Shown here piece after piece: positions 52,378-60,651 of a stretch of 64,000 nt of DNA. Under the pieces are notes generated by a model that was not told the DNA's origin, searched no databases, and saw only the letters and a program-made list of their open reading frames with translations. The DNA is from Comamonas sp. GB3 AK4-5 (GTDB lineage: Bacteria; Pseudomonadota; Gammaproteobacteria; Burkholderiales; Burkholderiaceae_C). The stretch lies in assembly GCF_041320665.1 (NCBI RefSeq), contig NZ_CP166730.1, positions 3,844,001 to 3,908,000 on the forward strand, written 5' to 3'. The position numbers and the translations under genes are program-made. Positions within the stretch are counted from its first letter, which is position 1. Each line of letters starts with the position of its first letter.

Positions 52378-53298
52378 ATGCAAGCCAGCATTCTTCAAGC
52401 CATCTTCAGTGGCCTGGCCTTGGGCAGCATCTATTCGCTGGTTGCCCTCGGCTTCAACATTACCTACAACACAACCAAGACCTTCAACTTCGGCCAAGGG
52501 GAGTTCCTGGTCGCGGGGGCCTTCATCGGGGTTTCCGTGCTGCTGCTGCTGGCCGGCCACGATCTGCAAGGCTCGCTGGAAATCGCCGAGGTCACCTTGG
52601 CGCGCTACGGCCTCAGCCTGGCCGCCACCTTTGTGCTGATGGGCGCGCTGGGCGTGGTCCTGTACTACACCGCCGTGCGGCCCTTTTTTGGCAAGCCCGG
52701 CTTGGCATGGGTGATGAGCACCATAGGCTTCGGCATCATTGTCCAGAACATTGCACTCGCCATCTGGGGCCCTTCACCCATGGTGATGCCCTCCCCGCTG
52801 GGCAACGATGTCATCCGCATCGGCGGCGCCGGCGTGCTGCCGCAAGAGATTCTGGTGCTGTGCATCAGCGTGGCCCTGATGCTGTGCCTGGACCTCATCA
52901 TGCGCAAAACCCGTCTGGGCAAGGCCGTGCGCGCCGTGGCGCAAAGCGGCCCTGCAGCGGTGCTGATGGGCATCAATGTCACCGCCATCATCGTGCTGGC
53001 CTTCATCGTCAGCTCCAGCCTGGCAGGCATTGCCGGCCTGCTGATTGCCCCCATCACCACGGCTTCGGTCTTCATGGGCCTGACCTTGGCACTGAAGGCT
53101 TTTTCGGCCGCCATCGTCGGCGGCCTGAGCAACCCGCGCGGCTGCATGCTGGGTGGTTTCCTGCTGGGCATTCTGGAAGCCATGGTCGGTCTGTGGCAGG
53201 CCGAGCTGCGGGAAATCAGCATCTTCCTGCTCATTATTTTTGTTCTGGTGCTCAAGCCTGAAGGCCTGCTCGGCCAGCGTCTGGTGGAGAAAGTCTGA
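52378..53298 (+). CDS. livH: Branched-chain-type ABC permease, LivH family
   Basis: 306 residues with about 8 hydrophobic segments. Family motifs: QAIFSGLALGSIYSLVALGF, ITYNTTKTFNFGQGEFLVAG, AVRAVAQSGPAAVLMGINV and FSAAIVGGLSNPRGCMLGGF. It forms one half of the inner-membrane channel with the LivM part of the next gene, whose ATG overlaps its stop (TGATG). The symbol denotes the family; the substrate need not be leucine. Confidence 0.92.
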   Translation: MQASILQAIFSGLALGSIYSLVALGFNITYNTTKTFNFGQGEFLVAGAFIGVSVLLLLAGHDLQGSLEIAEVTLARYGLSLAATFVLMGALGVVLYYTAVRPFFGKPGLAWVMSTIGFGIIVQNIALAIWGPSPMVMPSPLGNDVIRIGGAGVLPQEILVLCISVALMLCLDLIMRKTRLGKAVRAVAQSGPAAVLMGINVTAIIVLAFIVSSSLAGIAGLLIAPITTASVFMGLTLALKAFSAAIVGGLSNPRGCMLGGFLLGILEAMVGLWQAELREISIFLLIIFVLVLKPEGLLGQRLVEKV

Positions 53299-55127
53299 TG
53301 GGGCAATACAAACATCTTGCCGGCGTGGCCATCTTTGCCGCCATCGCCGCACTGCTGCCACTGGTGACAGATAACGGCTTTTACCTGAAGGTCGTTTTCA
53401 TGGTGGGCATCAACTATCTGGCTGCCTCCGGCCTCAATGTACTGGTGGGCTACACCGGGCAGAAGTCGCTGGGCCATGCCGGCCTGTTTGCGGTCGGTGC
53501 CTACACCGCAGCCTTGCTGACCGCCCGCATGGAGTGGAACCCCTGGATGGCCTTGCTGGCGGCCGGTGTCGTGGCCGGCGTCTTCGGCGTGTTGATTGCG
53601 CTGCCCGCCTTGCGCGTCAAAGGTCCGGCCCTGGCCATGGTGACCATCGGCTTTGGCGTGGTGGTGGAAAAAGTGGTCTCGGAATGGCAGGACGTTTTTG
53701 CCGGCCAGCAAGGCATTTACGGCGTGCTGCCCCTGTCCATCAACGGCCATATCTTCGAGATGCGCGAATGGGTCTGGCTGGTCCTGGCGCTGGGGGTCGC
53801 AGCCCATCTGATGATGCGCTCGCTGCTCAGCGGCAAGTTCGGCCGGGCCTTCATGGCGGTGAACACCGCTGAAGTCGCGGCAGAAAGCGTGGGCGTCAGC
53901 GTCTACAAATTCAAGGTGCTGGCCTTTGTGATCAGTGCCGTCACCTGCGGTCTGGCTGGCGCGCTGGTGGCACAGCAAAACCAGTACATCAACTCCGACT
54001 TCATCACCTTCAATCTGTCCATCTTCTTTCTGCTGATCGTGCTGTTCGGCGGCAAGTCGGTCTATGGCCCGCTGCTGGGCGCCCTGGTGCTCACGCTGCT
54101 GGACGCCTTCCTGGCCCGCTGGCCCGGTGTGCAGCATTTCACCTATGGTGCCCTGCTGCTGTTCGGTCTGTATGTCATGCCCGACGGACTGTCGGGCACA
54201 GTGTCCAAGCTGTTTGCCAAGCGCAAGCCTGCCTCGCAAGGCAAGGCCATACCGCTGCCAACCGCCTCCTTGCGCGAGCTGGCCAGCGCACGCACGGTCA
54301 ATGTCCAAGGCCCGCTGCTGCAAACCGAAGGGCTGTACAAGGCCTATGGCGGCGTGGTGCCCACCAACAACATCACCATAGACCTCCAGCCAGGCCATGT
54401 GCATTCGCTGATCGGCCCCAATGGCGCGGGCAAGACCACGCTGCTCAACATCCTCTCGGGCATCATCCCGCCAAGCAAGGGAACGATCCGCTTTTGCGGC
54501 GAGAGCATTCTGTCCAAGCCGGCCCACCAGATCTGTGCCATGGGCCTGGGTCGCACCTTCCAGAACCTGAAGCTCTTTGCCGACATGAGCGTGATCGACA
54601 ACGTCAAGGTGGGGCTGCACCAGCATATCTCCGCCGGCTTTGGAGCCTATCTGTTCGGGCTTCCCTCGGCGACAAGGCAAGAGCACGACGCCACGGCCCA
54701 GGCCATGCAGGTGCTGCAATTCCTGGGGCTGGACGCCAAGGCCCATGAAACCGCAGGCAGCCTGCCCTACGGCCTGCAGCGTCGGGTGGAGCTGGCGCGC
54801 GCGCTGGCCACCCGGCCCAGCCTGCTGCTGCTGGATGAGCCCGCAGCGGGCCTGAACCCTCAGGAAACGGAAGAGCTGACCGGCGTGATCCGCAGCATCA
54901 AGGAGCTAGGCATCACCGTGCTGCTGATCGAGCACCACATGGACCTGGTGATGGCGATTTCCGACCATGTGATCGTGCTCGATTACGGCGAAAAAATTGC
55001 CGAAGGCACGCCCACCCAAGTGCAGAAAAACCCACGCGTGATCACCGCCTACCTCGGTGCGCCGGACGATGACGAGGAGCTCGCTCCTGCCACCCACGTG
55101 AATTCATTGGAAAACAAGCATGCATGA
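53298..55127 (+). CDS. ABC permease-ATPase fusion (LivM-LivG)
   Basis: 609 residues, the sum of a LivM permease and a LivG ATPase. Residues 1-310 are LivM-like (LAASGLNVLVGYTGQKSLGH, GPALAMVTIGFGVVVEKVVS, FGGKSVYGPLLGALVLTLLD). A linker (about 310-340) leads to the ATPase, about 345-595: Walker A GPNGAGKTT, LGRTFQNLKLF, signature LPYGLQRRVELARAL, Walker B LLLLDEPAAGL, and the H-loop IEHHMDLV. Fused subunits fix a 1:1 ratio. It overlaps livH by one base and livF by eight. Confidence 0.92.
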   Translation: MGQYKHLAGVAIFAAIAALLPLVTDNGFYLKVVFMVGINYLAASGLNVLVGYTGQKSLGHAGLFAVGAYTAALLTARMEWNPWMALLAAGVVAGVFGVLIALPALRVKGPALAMVTIGFGVVVEKVVSEWQDVFAGQQGIYGVLPLSINGHIFEMREWVWLVLALGVAAHLMMRSLLSGKFGRAFMAVNTAEVAAESVGVSVYKFKVLAFVISAVTCGLAGALVAQQNQYINSDFITFNLSIFFLLIVLFGGKSVYGPLLGALVLTLLDAFLARWPGVQHFTYGALLLFGLYVMPDGLSGTVSKLFAKRKPASQGKAIPLPTASLRELASARTVNVQGPLLQTEGLYKAYGGVVPTNNITIDLQPGHVHSLIGPNGAGKTTLLNILSGIIPPSKGTIRFCGESILSKPAHQICAMGLGRTFQNLKLFADMSVIDNVKVGLHQHISAGFGAYLFGLPSATRQEHDATAQAMQVLQFLGLDAKAHETAGSLPYGLQRRVELARALATRPSLLLLDEPAAGLNPQETEELTGVIRSIKELGITVLLIEHHMDLVMAISDHVIVLDYGEKIAEGTPTQVQKNPRVITAYLGAPDDDEELAPATHVNSLENKHA

Positions 55128-55845
55128 CACCCCTGTTTTGCAAGTGAAAGACTTGCAGGCCCGCTACGGCGCAGTGGAGGCACTCAAAGGCATTTCGCTG
55201 GAGGTCCATCCCGGCGAAGTCGTCACCATGATTGGCGGAAACGGTGCCGGGAAAAGCACGCTGATGAAGGTGATCTCGGGCCTGGAGCCCGCGCATTCCG
55301 GCAGCGTTTTCTTCAAGGGCCAGGACATCACCCGCATGCCCGGCCACCTGCGGGTGCCACTGGGCATTGCCCAATCGCCCGAGGGTCGCCAGGTCTTTGC
55401 CGACCAAAGCGTGCGCGACAACCTGATGCTGGGCGCCTACCACCGCAAGGCCAGCCGCGCCGAGCTGGAACACGACATCGAGGCCCAGTTCCAGGCCTTC
55501 CCTCGGCTCAAGGAACGCCAGCACCAGATGGCCGGCACCATGTCCGGCGGAGAGCAGCAGATGCTGGCCATTGCCCGCGCGCTGATGGCCAAGCCTCAGC
55601 TGCTGCTGCTCGACGAACCATCGCTGGGCCTGGCGCCCTTGATCGTCAAAGAGATTTTCGCCATTGTGCGCAGCCTCAAGCAGCGCGACATCACCATCTT
55701 GCTGGTGGAGCAAATGGCCAACCAGGCCCTGGGCGTTGCCGACCGCGGCTATGTGCTGGAAACCGGAAAAATCACCCTGGAAGGTTCCAGCGCCGCACTG
55801 CGCAGCGATGACAAGGTGCGTGCGGCCTATCTGGGCAGCCACTGA
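55120..55845 (+). CDS. livF: ABC transporter ATPase, LivF family
   Basis: 241 residues. Walker A GGNGAGKST, Q-loop IAQSPEGRQVFADQSV typical of LivF, signature MSGGEQQMLAIARAL, Walker B LLLLDEPSLGLAP, and H-loop VEQMANQAL. It pairs with the LivG part of the fused upstream protein to drive import. It starts inside the end of that gene (8-base overlap), and a CoA-ligase gene follows after 123 bases. Confidence 0.93.
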   Translation: MHDTPVLQVKDLQARYGAVEALKGISLEVHPGEVVTMIGGNGAGKSTLMKVISGLEPAHSGSVFFKGQDITRMPGHLRVPLGIAQSPEGRQVFADQSVRDNLMLGAYHRKASRAELEHDIEAQFQAFPRLKERQHQMAGTMSGGEQQMLAIARALMAKPQLLLLDEPSLGLAPLIVKEIFAIVRSLKQRDITILLVEQMANQALGVADRGYVLETGKITLEGSSAALRSDDKVRAAYLGSH

Positions 55846-55968
55846 CGACCGCGCCCTCCCTATCTCATTTCTCCCCCCTCGCTTCTTTCACCGGGCGACC
55901 AGGCCACAGCGCATGGCTCGCCTCCCCTTTTTGCAGACAAGGCGCCCTCGCGGCGCCTGGGAGTTCCC

Positions 55969-57609
55969 GTGATCGACATCCACGCCGACAGCACGATCGG
56001 AGAAGCCCTTTTCTCCGCTGCAGAACGCTATCGCCACCACAGCCTGTTGTGCATTCCCGAAAATCCGGCCCGCAACTACCTGCCCGCAGGTTGTGAAATC
56101 ACCTACCAGCAGGCGGCCGATACCATCCGCCAGCTGATGCAGCACTACGCGGCTGCCGGCTATGGTCTGGGGCATCGCGTGGGGCTGCTGCTGGACAGCC
56201 GCCCCGAGCACATGTTGCACAAGCTGGCCTTGAATGCGCTGGGCGCATGCTGCGTCCCCGTCAACCCGGACTACCGGCCGCGCGAATACGCCTATCTGAT
56301 CGACCATGCCCAGGTCGATCTGCTGGTGGTCTTGCAAGACCGGCTGGAGCACACACAGGCAGCGCTGGCACACAGCAGCCACCAGCCTCCCGTGGTGGCG
56401 CTGGAGGCATTCGCCACCGCCCTGCCGCCCTGCCCGCGCAGCGCGGAACCGGGCCTGGTCGGTGCCGACACGCCTGCCAGCATTCTGTACACCTCGGGCA
56501 CCACGGGCAGGCCCAAGGGCTGCGTGCTGTCCCACCGCTACGAGCTGGCGGCGGGACAGGCCTATGCCCGCTTGGGCGGGCTGGCCACCATTGCAGCGCA
56601 AGACCGGCTGTACAACCCGCTGCCGCTGTTTCACGTCAACGCCTCCATCCTGTCCTTTTTCTGCATGTTGCTCACGGGCGGTTGCCAGATCCAGAGCGAC
56701 CGTTTCCAGCCCTCTCGGTTCTGGAAGGAGGTGGTGCAGACCCGCGCCACCATTGCCCACTACCTGGGCGTCATCATGCAGATGCTGTTCGTCCAGCCGC
56801 CCTCCGATCTGGACCGCGCCCACCAGCTGCGCTTTGCGGCTGGAGCTGGCGTGGAGCCGCAGCTGCATGCCGCATTTGAAGAACGCTTTGGCGTGCCCTT
56901 GCTGGAGCTCTGGGGCATGACCGAAATGGTCAGGGTGATGATGGACTGCCATGCCCCGCGCCAGGTTGGCACACGCGCCTTTGGCCAGGACCGGCCCGGC
57001 GAAGGACTGGAGGCCCGCGCTGTGGACGAGCAAGACCAGCGAGTGCCCGACGGCAGCGTGGGCGAGCTGGTCATACGCCACTCGGAGCACAGCCCCAGGC
57101 AGGATTTCTTCTCCGGCTACTACAACGACCCCGAGGCCACCGAGCAGGCCTGGCGCAGCGGCTGGTTCCATACCGGCGACATGGTGGTGCGCGACGCCAC
57201 AGGTGTTTTCCATTTCATGGACCGGCGCAAAAACATCATCCGGCGCTCCGGCGAAAACATTGCGGCCGCCGAAATCGAGGCCTTGCTGGTCACCCACCCC
57301 TGGGTGGAAAACGCCGCCGTCGTGGCGGTGCAGGACGAGATACGTGACGAAGAGGTGCTGGCCTGTGTGGTCCTCAAGCCCTTGTCCAGCGCTGCGGAGC
57401 AGGACCGCGACCAGATCGCGCAGGCACTGTTCGACTTCTGCCACCAGAACCTGGCCTATTACAAAGCTCCGGGCTGGCTGTGGTTCGCCCAGCATATTCC
57501 CACCACCGGCACGCAGAAGATCCAGAAGCACGCCATCTTCCCCAAGGACACGGACCCGCGCTCCTTGCCCGGCATGATCGATCTGCGCAAGCGCAAAAAG
57601 CGCGGCTAG
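55969..57609 (+). CDS. AMP-forming acyl-CoA ligase (CaiC/ANL family)
   Basis: 546 residues from a GTG with GGGAG five bases upstream. ANL-family motifs: AMP-binding loop ILYTSGTTGRPKGCVLSH, ELWGMTEM, GWFHTGDMVVRD, hinge DRRKNIIRRSGENIAAAEIE, and a C-terminal catalytic region around TTGTQKIQKHAI with the expected lysine. It would activate the imported acid to its CoA thioester in the cytoplasm. The closest style is crotonobetaine/carnitine or medium-chain acyl ligases. Being last in the transporter operon, it probably acts on the transported substrate or its product. Confidence 0.9.
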   Translation: MIDIHADSTIGEALFSAAERYRHHSLLCIPENPARNYLPAGCEITYQQAADTIRQLMQHYAAAGYGLGHRVGLLLDSRPEHMLHKLALNALGACCVPVNPDYRPREYAYLIDHAQVDLLVVLQDRLEHTQAALAHSSHQPPVVALEAFATALPPCPRSAEPGLVGADTPASILYTSGTTGRPKGCVLSHRYELAAGQAYARLGGLATIAAQDRLYNPLPLFHVNASILSFFCMLLTGGCQIQSDRFQPSRFWKEVVQTRATIAHYLGVIMQMLFVQPPSDLDRAHQLRFAAGAGVEPQLHAAFEERFGVPLLELWGMTEMVRVMMDCHAPRQVGTRAFGQDRPGEGLEARAVDEQDQRVPDGSVGELVIRHSEHSPRQDFFSGYYNDPEATEQAWRSGWFHTGDMVVRDATGVFHFMDRRKNIIRRSGENIAAAEIEALLVTHPWVENAAVVAVQDEIRDEEVLACVVLKPLSSAAEQDRDQIAQALFDFCHQNLAYYKAPGWLWFAQHIPTTGTQKIQKHAIFPKDTDPRSLPGMIDLRKRKKRG

Positions 57610-57631
57610 ACACGCGGAGAAAACGCTGAGA

Positions 57632-57680
57632 AAAGCCTTTTGCCAGCCTCCGCTTTACAGCAGGAGGCCGGCAGGGCTTT
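57632..57680. terminator. Bidirectional terminator between the CoA ligase and HMG-CoA reductase genes
   Basis: AAAGCC..GCC..GCCTCC on the left pairs with GGAGGC..GGC..GGGCTTT on the right around a 10-base loop. T-runs follow on both strands (TTT, and TTTTC on the other). It lies between convergent genes. Confidence 0.6.
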
Positions 57681-57683
57681 GCA

Positions 57684-58961
57684 TCAAGGCGTTGCCAGCA
57701 GCTCCTTGGCGCGGTCCACGCTGACATTGCGCTCCGCCACCAGCGCCGCGGCAATGCGCTGCACCTGCTCGCCTTCAGCACCCGCCAGCATGGCGATGTT
57801 GCGGGCATGCAAGGCCATATGGCCGCGCTGAATGCCTTCCGTGGACAGTGCCCGCATGGCAGCCAGGTTTTGTGCCAGCCCCACTGCGGCAGCGATTTCA
57901 CCCAGCTCCTGCGCGCTGCCCACCTGCATCAGGCGCAGCGCCCAGCGGGCCAGCGGATGGGTCTTGGTGGCACCGCCCACCAGGCCCACCGGCATGGGCA
58001 GCTCGATCGTGCCCACCAGATGGCCTGCCCGGTTCTTTTCCCAATGGGTCAGCGAGGTATAGCGCCCCGAACGCGCCGCATAGGCATGGGCCCCGGCCTC
58101 CACCGCACGCCAGTCGTTGCCGGTAGCCACGATCACGGGGTCGATGCCATTCATGATGCCTTTGTTGTGCGTGGCCGCCCGGTAGGGGTCGACCGCGGCA
58201 AAGGTGTAGGCATCCAAAATGCCTTCTATGACCTCCTCGCCCTGGTATTGGGCGCTGGTCAGCTGTTCGGGGCTCAAGGTGACAGATGCCCGCGCCAGCC
58301 GCAAATCCGCCAGGTTGGACAGGATGCGCAAGCGCACGCTGGAGCCGGTGATGCGCTCCAGCAAGGGCGCCACCATCTCGGCCATGGTGTTGACCGTGTT
58401 GGCACCCATGGCATCGCGCACATCCACGATCAGGTGCACCACCACCATGGGGCCACGCGGTGTGTGCTCGAACACATGCACTTCCAGGTCCTTGCAGCCA
58501 CCGCCCAGGCCCACCAGCACCTTGTCCTTGGAGTTGGCCAACTCCACGATCTCGCTGCGGCGGGCCAGCACGGCCTGGCGTACGCCATGCGGGTCTGTCA
58601 TGCCCACCATCTGCACCTGCGCACGCATCAGCGGCAAGGACGAAGAGGTGAGAAAGCCGCCGCTGCTGCGCGCCAGCTTGGCCATGAACGATGCCGCCGC
58701 CACCACCGAGGGTTCTTCCACCACCATGGGCACCAGCACATCGCGACCATTGACCTGGAAGTTGGTGGCCACGCCCATGGGCAGCTCAAACAGGCCGACC
58801 ACGTTTTCGATCATGCCGTCGGCCGTGCCCAATGGCAGGGCGCCCGGCCCGGCCAGCAGCTGCGCATCCTCAGGACTCATGTCGGCCGCACGGGCCAGCA
58901 CGGCCAAACGCTCTGCCGGCTGCATATCTCGCATGCCACTGACTCTGGAATCCATCCCCAT
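57684..58961 (-). CDS. mvaA: Class II (degradative) hydroxymethylglutaryl-CoA reductase, NAD-type
   Basis: 425 residues; AGGAG six bases before the ATG. All catalytic residues fall at the same numbers as in the Pseudomonas mevalonii enzyme: Glu83 in [12 protein letters not shown], Lys267 in THNKGIMNG, Asp283 in GNDWRAVE, His381 in [11 protein letters not shown]. Asp146 (NSKDK) matches the residue that favours NAD(H). The enzyme interconverts mevalonate and HMG-CoA; with NAD it usually works in mevalonate catabolism. It converges on the CoA-ligase gene and is divergent from the MocR regulator, with a CTGTACC operator between them. An HMG-CoA lyase gene is not in the window. Confidence 0.95.
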   Translation of the reverse strand: MGMDSRVSGMRDMQPAERLAVLARAADMSPEDAQLLAGPGALPLGTADGMIENVVGLFELPMGVATNFQVNGRDVLVPMVVEEPSVVAAASFMAKLARSSGGFLTSSSLPLMRAQVQMVGMTDPHGVRQAVLARRSEIVELANSKDKVLVGLGGGCKDLEVHVFEHTPRGPMVVVHLIVDVRDAMGANTVNTMAEMVAPLLERITGSSVRLRILSNLADLRLARASVTLSPEQLTSAQYQGEEVIEGILDAYTFAAVDPYRAATHNKGIMNGIDPVIVATGNDWRAVEAGAHAYAARSGRYTSLTHWEKNRAGHLVGTIELPMPVGLVGGATKTHPLARWALRLMQVGSAQELGEIAAAVGLAQNLAAMRALSTEGIQRGHMALHARNIAMLAGAEGEQVQRIAAALVAERNVSVDRAKELLATP

Positions 58962-59053
58962 TTGTGCTCCTTGGGCTTTTTTCTGCCCGCTGTGGACCGG
59001 TTGCCCGGCCCTGTCATGTTGGTGTTGCCACGCTGGTCATGACTCTAGGCGCG

Positions 59054-59077
59054 CTGTACCCTTTCAGACAGGTACAG
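59054..59077. promoter_or_regulatory. CTGTACC-N10-GGTACAG operator between mvaA and the MocR gene
   Basis: CTGTACC (59054-59060) and GGTACAG (59071-59077) form a perfect 7-base inverted repeat with a 10-base spacer, in the divergent promoter region. The same arrangement occurs upstream of the Liv operon. Confidence 0.75.
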
Positions 59078-59095
59078 TTCAGCGGAACAGAAATC

Positions 59096-60517
59096 ATGAC
59101 CCTCCCCATGCCAGGCTTTGAATCTTTGGCGGAATCGATAGAGCGCGAAATACGCCATGGCGCCTACAAAGCGGGCGAGAAGCTGCCCTCCATACGCGAG
59201 CTGGCGCGCTTACGCAAATGCGCCAAGAACACCGTGGTCGTGGCCTTTGAATTGCTGGTGGCGCGCGGCCTGGTGGAGCCGGTTCGGGGCTCGGGCTTTT
59301 ATGTCAAGGAGCTGCCCATACGCGTGGAGCTGGACAGCTCCAACCACTCCCTGGGCCGGGCCCGCGACACGGCATGGCTGATCCGGGAGCAGCTCAAGAA
59401 CGACCCCAGCTCCATCCCCGCAGCCGACGGCTTTCCGCCCACCGACTGGCTGGCCGGCGCCCGCCTGGACAAGGTGCACCACAAGGTCGCCCGCAGCGGC
59501 CTGGGCACGCTGTTCAACTACGGCAACCGCTTTGGCTATTTACCGCTGCGCCAGCAACTGGTGCGCAAGCTGGGCAGCCTGGAAATTACAGCCGACCTGC
59601 AGCAGATCATCCTCACCCATGGTGCCAACCAGGCCATGGACCTGGTCATGCGTTACTTTGTGCCGCCAGGCGCCACGGTGCTAGTGGATGACCCGGGCTA
59701 CTACTTTCTGTTCGGCAAGCTCAAGGTGCATGGGGCCGCGATTGTGGGCATTCCCCGTACAGCCACAGGCCCCGATCTGGAGGCGCTGGAGCAGGCCATC
59801 ATCCGCACCCGCCCGCGCATATTTTTCACCCAGTCGGTGGGCCACAACCCTACGGGCTCGGACCTGTCGGCCGCCACGGCCGTCAAGCTGGTGCAGCTGG
59901 CAGAAAAATACAATCTGCTGCTGGTGGAAATGGACCCGCTGGCAGACCTCAAGCCCAGCCAGAAGCTGCGCCTTTCCACCCTCGACCAGTTGCAGCGCAC
60001 CATTTACATCGGCACGTTCTCCAAGTCTCTGTCGGCCGCGCTGCGCGTGGGCTTTATTGCCTGCAGCGCCGATCTGGCATCCGAGCTGGCCGACCTCAAG
60101 TCCATCATCCATGTGAGCAGCTCGGAGTATTCCGAGCGCACGGTCGATGCGATTTTGCGCGAGCGCTCTTACGACAAGCATTTGCTCAATCTGCAGTGCA
60201 AGCTCAGGGACGCCACGGCCAACGCCTACCGCTTTCTGGAAGGACTGGACGCCACGTTTTTTTGCCGCCCCCCCGAAAGCCTTTATGTGTGGGCCAGCTT
60301 TGCCGGCATCCCGGACTCCACGCGCCTGGCCGAATGGCTGGGCCAGCACAATGTGACCGTGGCCCCGGGCAAGATCTTTTGCCCCCACACCAACACCCCC
60401 TGCGCCACCATGCGCCTGAACACCGGGGTCGTGGCCAGCGAAAAACTGCAGACCATTTTGAGAACCGCCATTCCCCAGTACCGGGCGTTGGTGGCCGCGC
60501 AGGCCAGCAGCGACTAA
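59096..60517 (+). CDS. MocR-family regulator (GntR HTH fused to aminotransferase-like domain)
   Basis: 473 residues from the ATG at 59096; the in-frame extension to 58964 crosses the operator and was rejected. The winged helix is at about 5-75 (SLAESIEREIRHGAYKAGEK, LPSIRELARLRKCAKNTVVV, GSGFYVKELP). A fold-type I aminotransferase-like domain follows, with FFTQSVGHNPTGSDLS and the PLP-lysine motif IGTFSKSLSAALRVGFI intact. MocR proteins sense a metabolite through PLP and bind repeated sites near their own promoter. The shared operators point to the Liv operon, mvaA and itself as targets. Confidence 0.92.
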   Translation: MTLPMPGFESLAESIEREIRHGAYKAGEKLPSIRELARLRKCAKNTVVVAFELLVARGLVEPVRGSGFYVKELPIRVELDSSNHSLGRARDTAWLIREQLKNDPSSIPAADGFPPTDWLAGARLDKVHHKVARSGLGTLFNYGNRFGYLPLRQQLVRKLGSLEITADLQQIILTHGANQAMDLVMRYFVPPGATVLVDDPGYYFLFGKLKVHGAAIVGIPRTATGPDLEALEQAIIRTRPRIFFTQSVGHNPTGSDLSAATAVKLVQLAEKYNLLLVEMDPLADLKPSQKLRLSTLDQLQRTIYIGTFSKSLSAALRVGFIACSADLASELADLKSIIHVSSSEYSERTVDAILRERSYDKHLLNLQCKLRDATANAYRFLEGLDATFFCRPPESLYVWASFAGIPDSTRLAEWLGQHNVTVAPGKIFCPHTNTPCATMRLNTGVVASEKLQTILRTAIPQYRALVAAQASSD

Positions 60518-60544
60518 GCAGCCGACCTCACAGCCCGCATGTAT

Positions 60545-60562
60545 GACGTTGCAACCAACGTC
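60545..60562. other. Short hairpin between convergent genes
   Basis: GACGTTG / CAACGTC is a perfect 7-base stem with loop CAAC, between the ends of the MocR and receptor genes. No T-run follows, so it is a weak terminator candidate. Confidence 0.3.
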
Positions 60563-60651
60563 TGCCAGTGACGTGACAAGCTTTGGAGACTTCGGCTGGA
60601 ATTCCTCACGCGCCTTGGGTGCTACTGAATAAAAACTCTCAGCCCCCTGCA

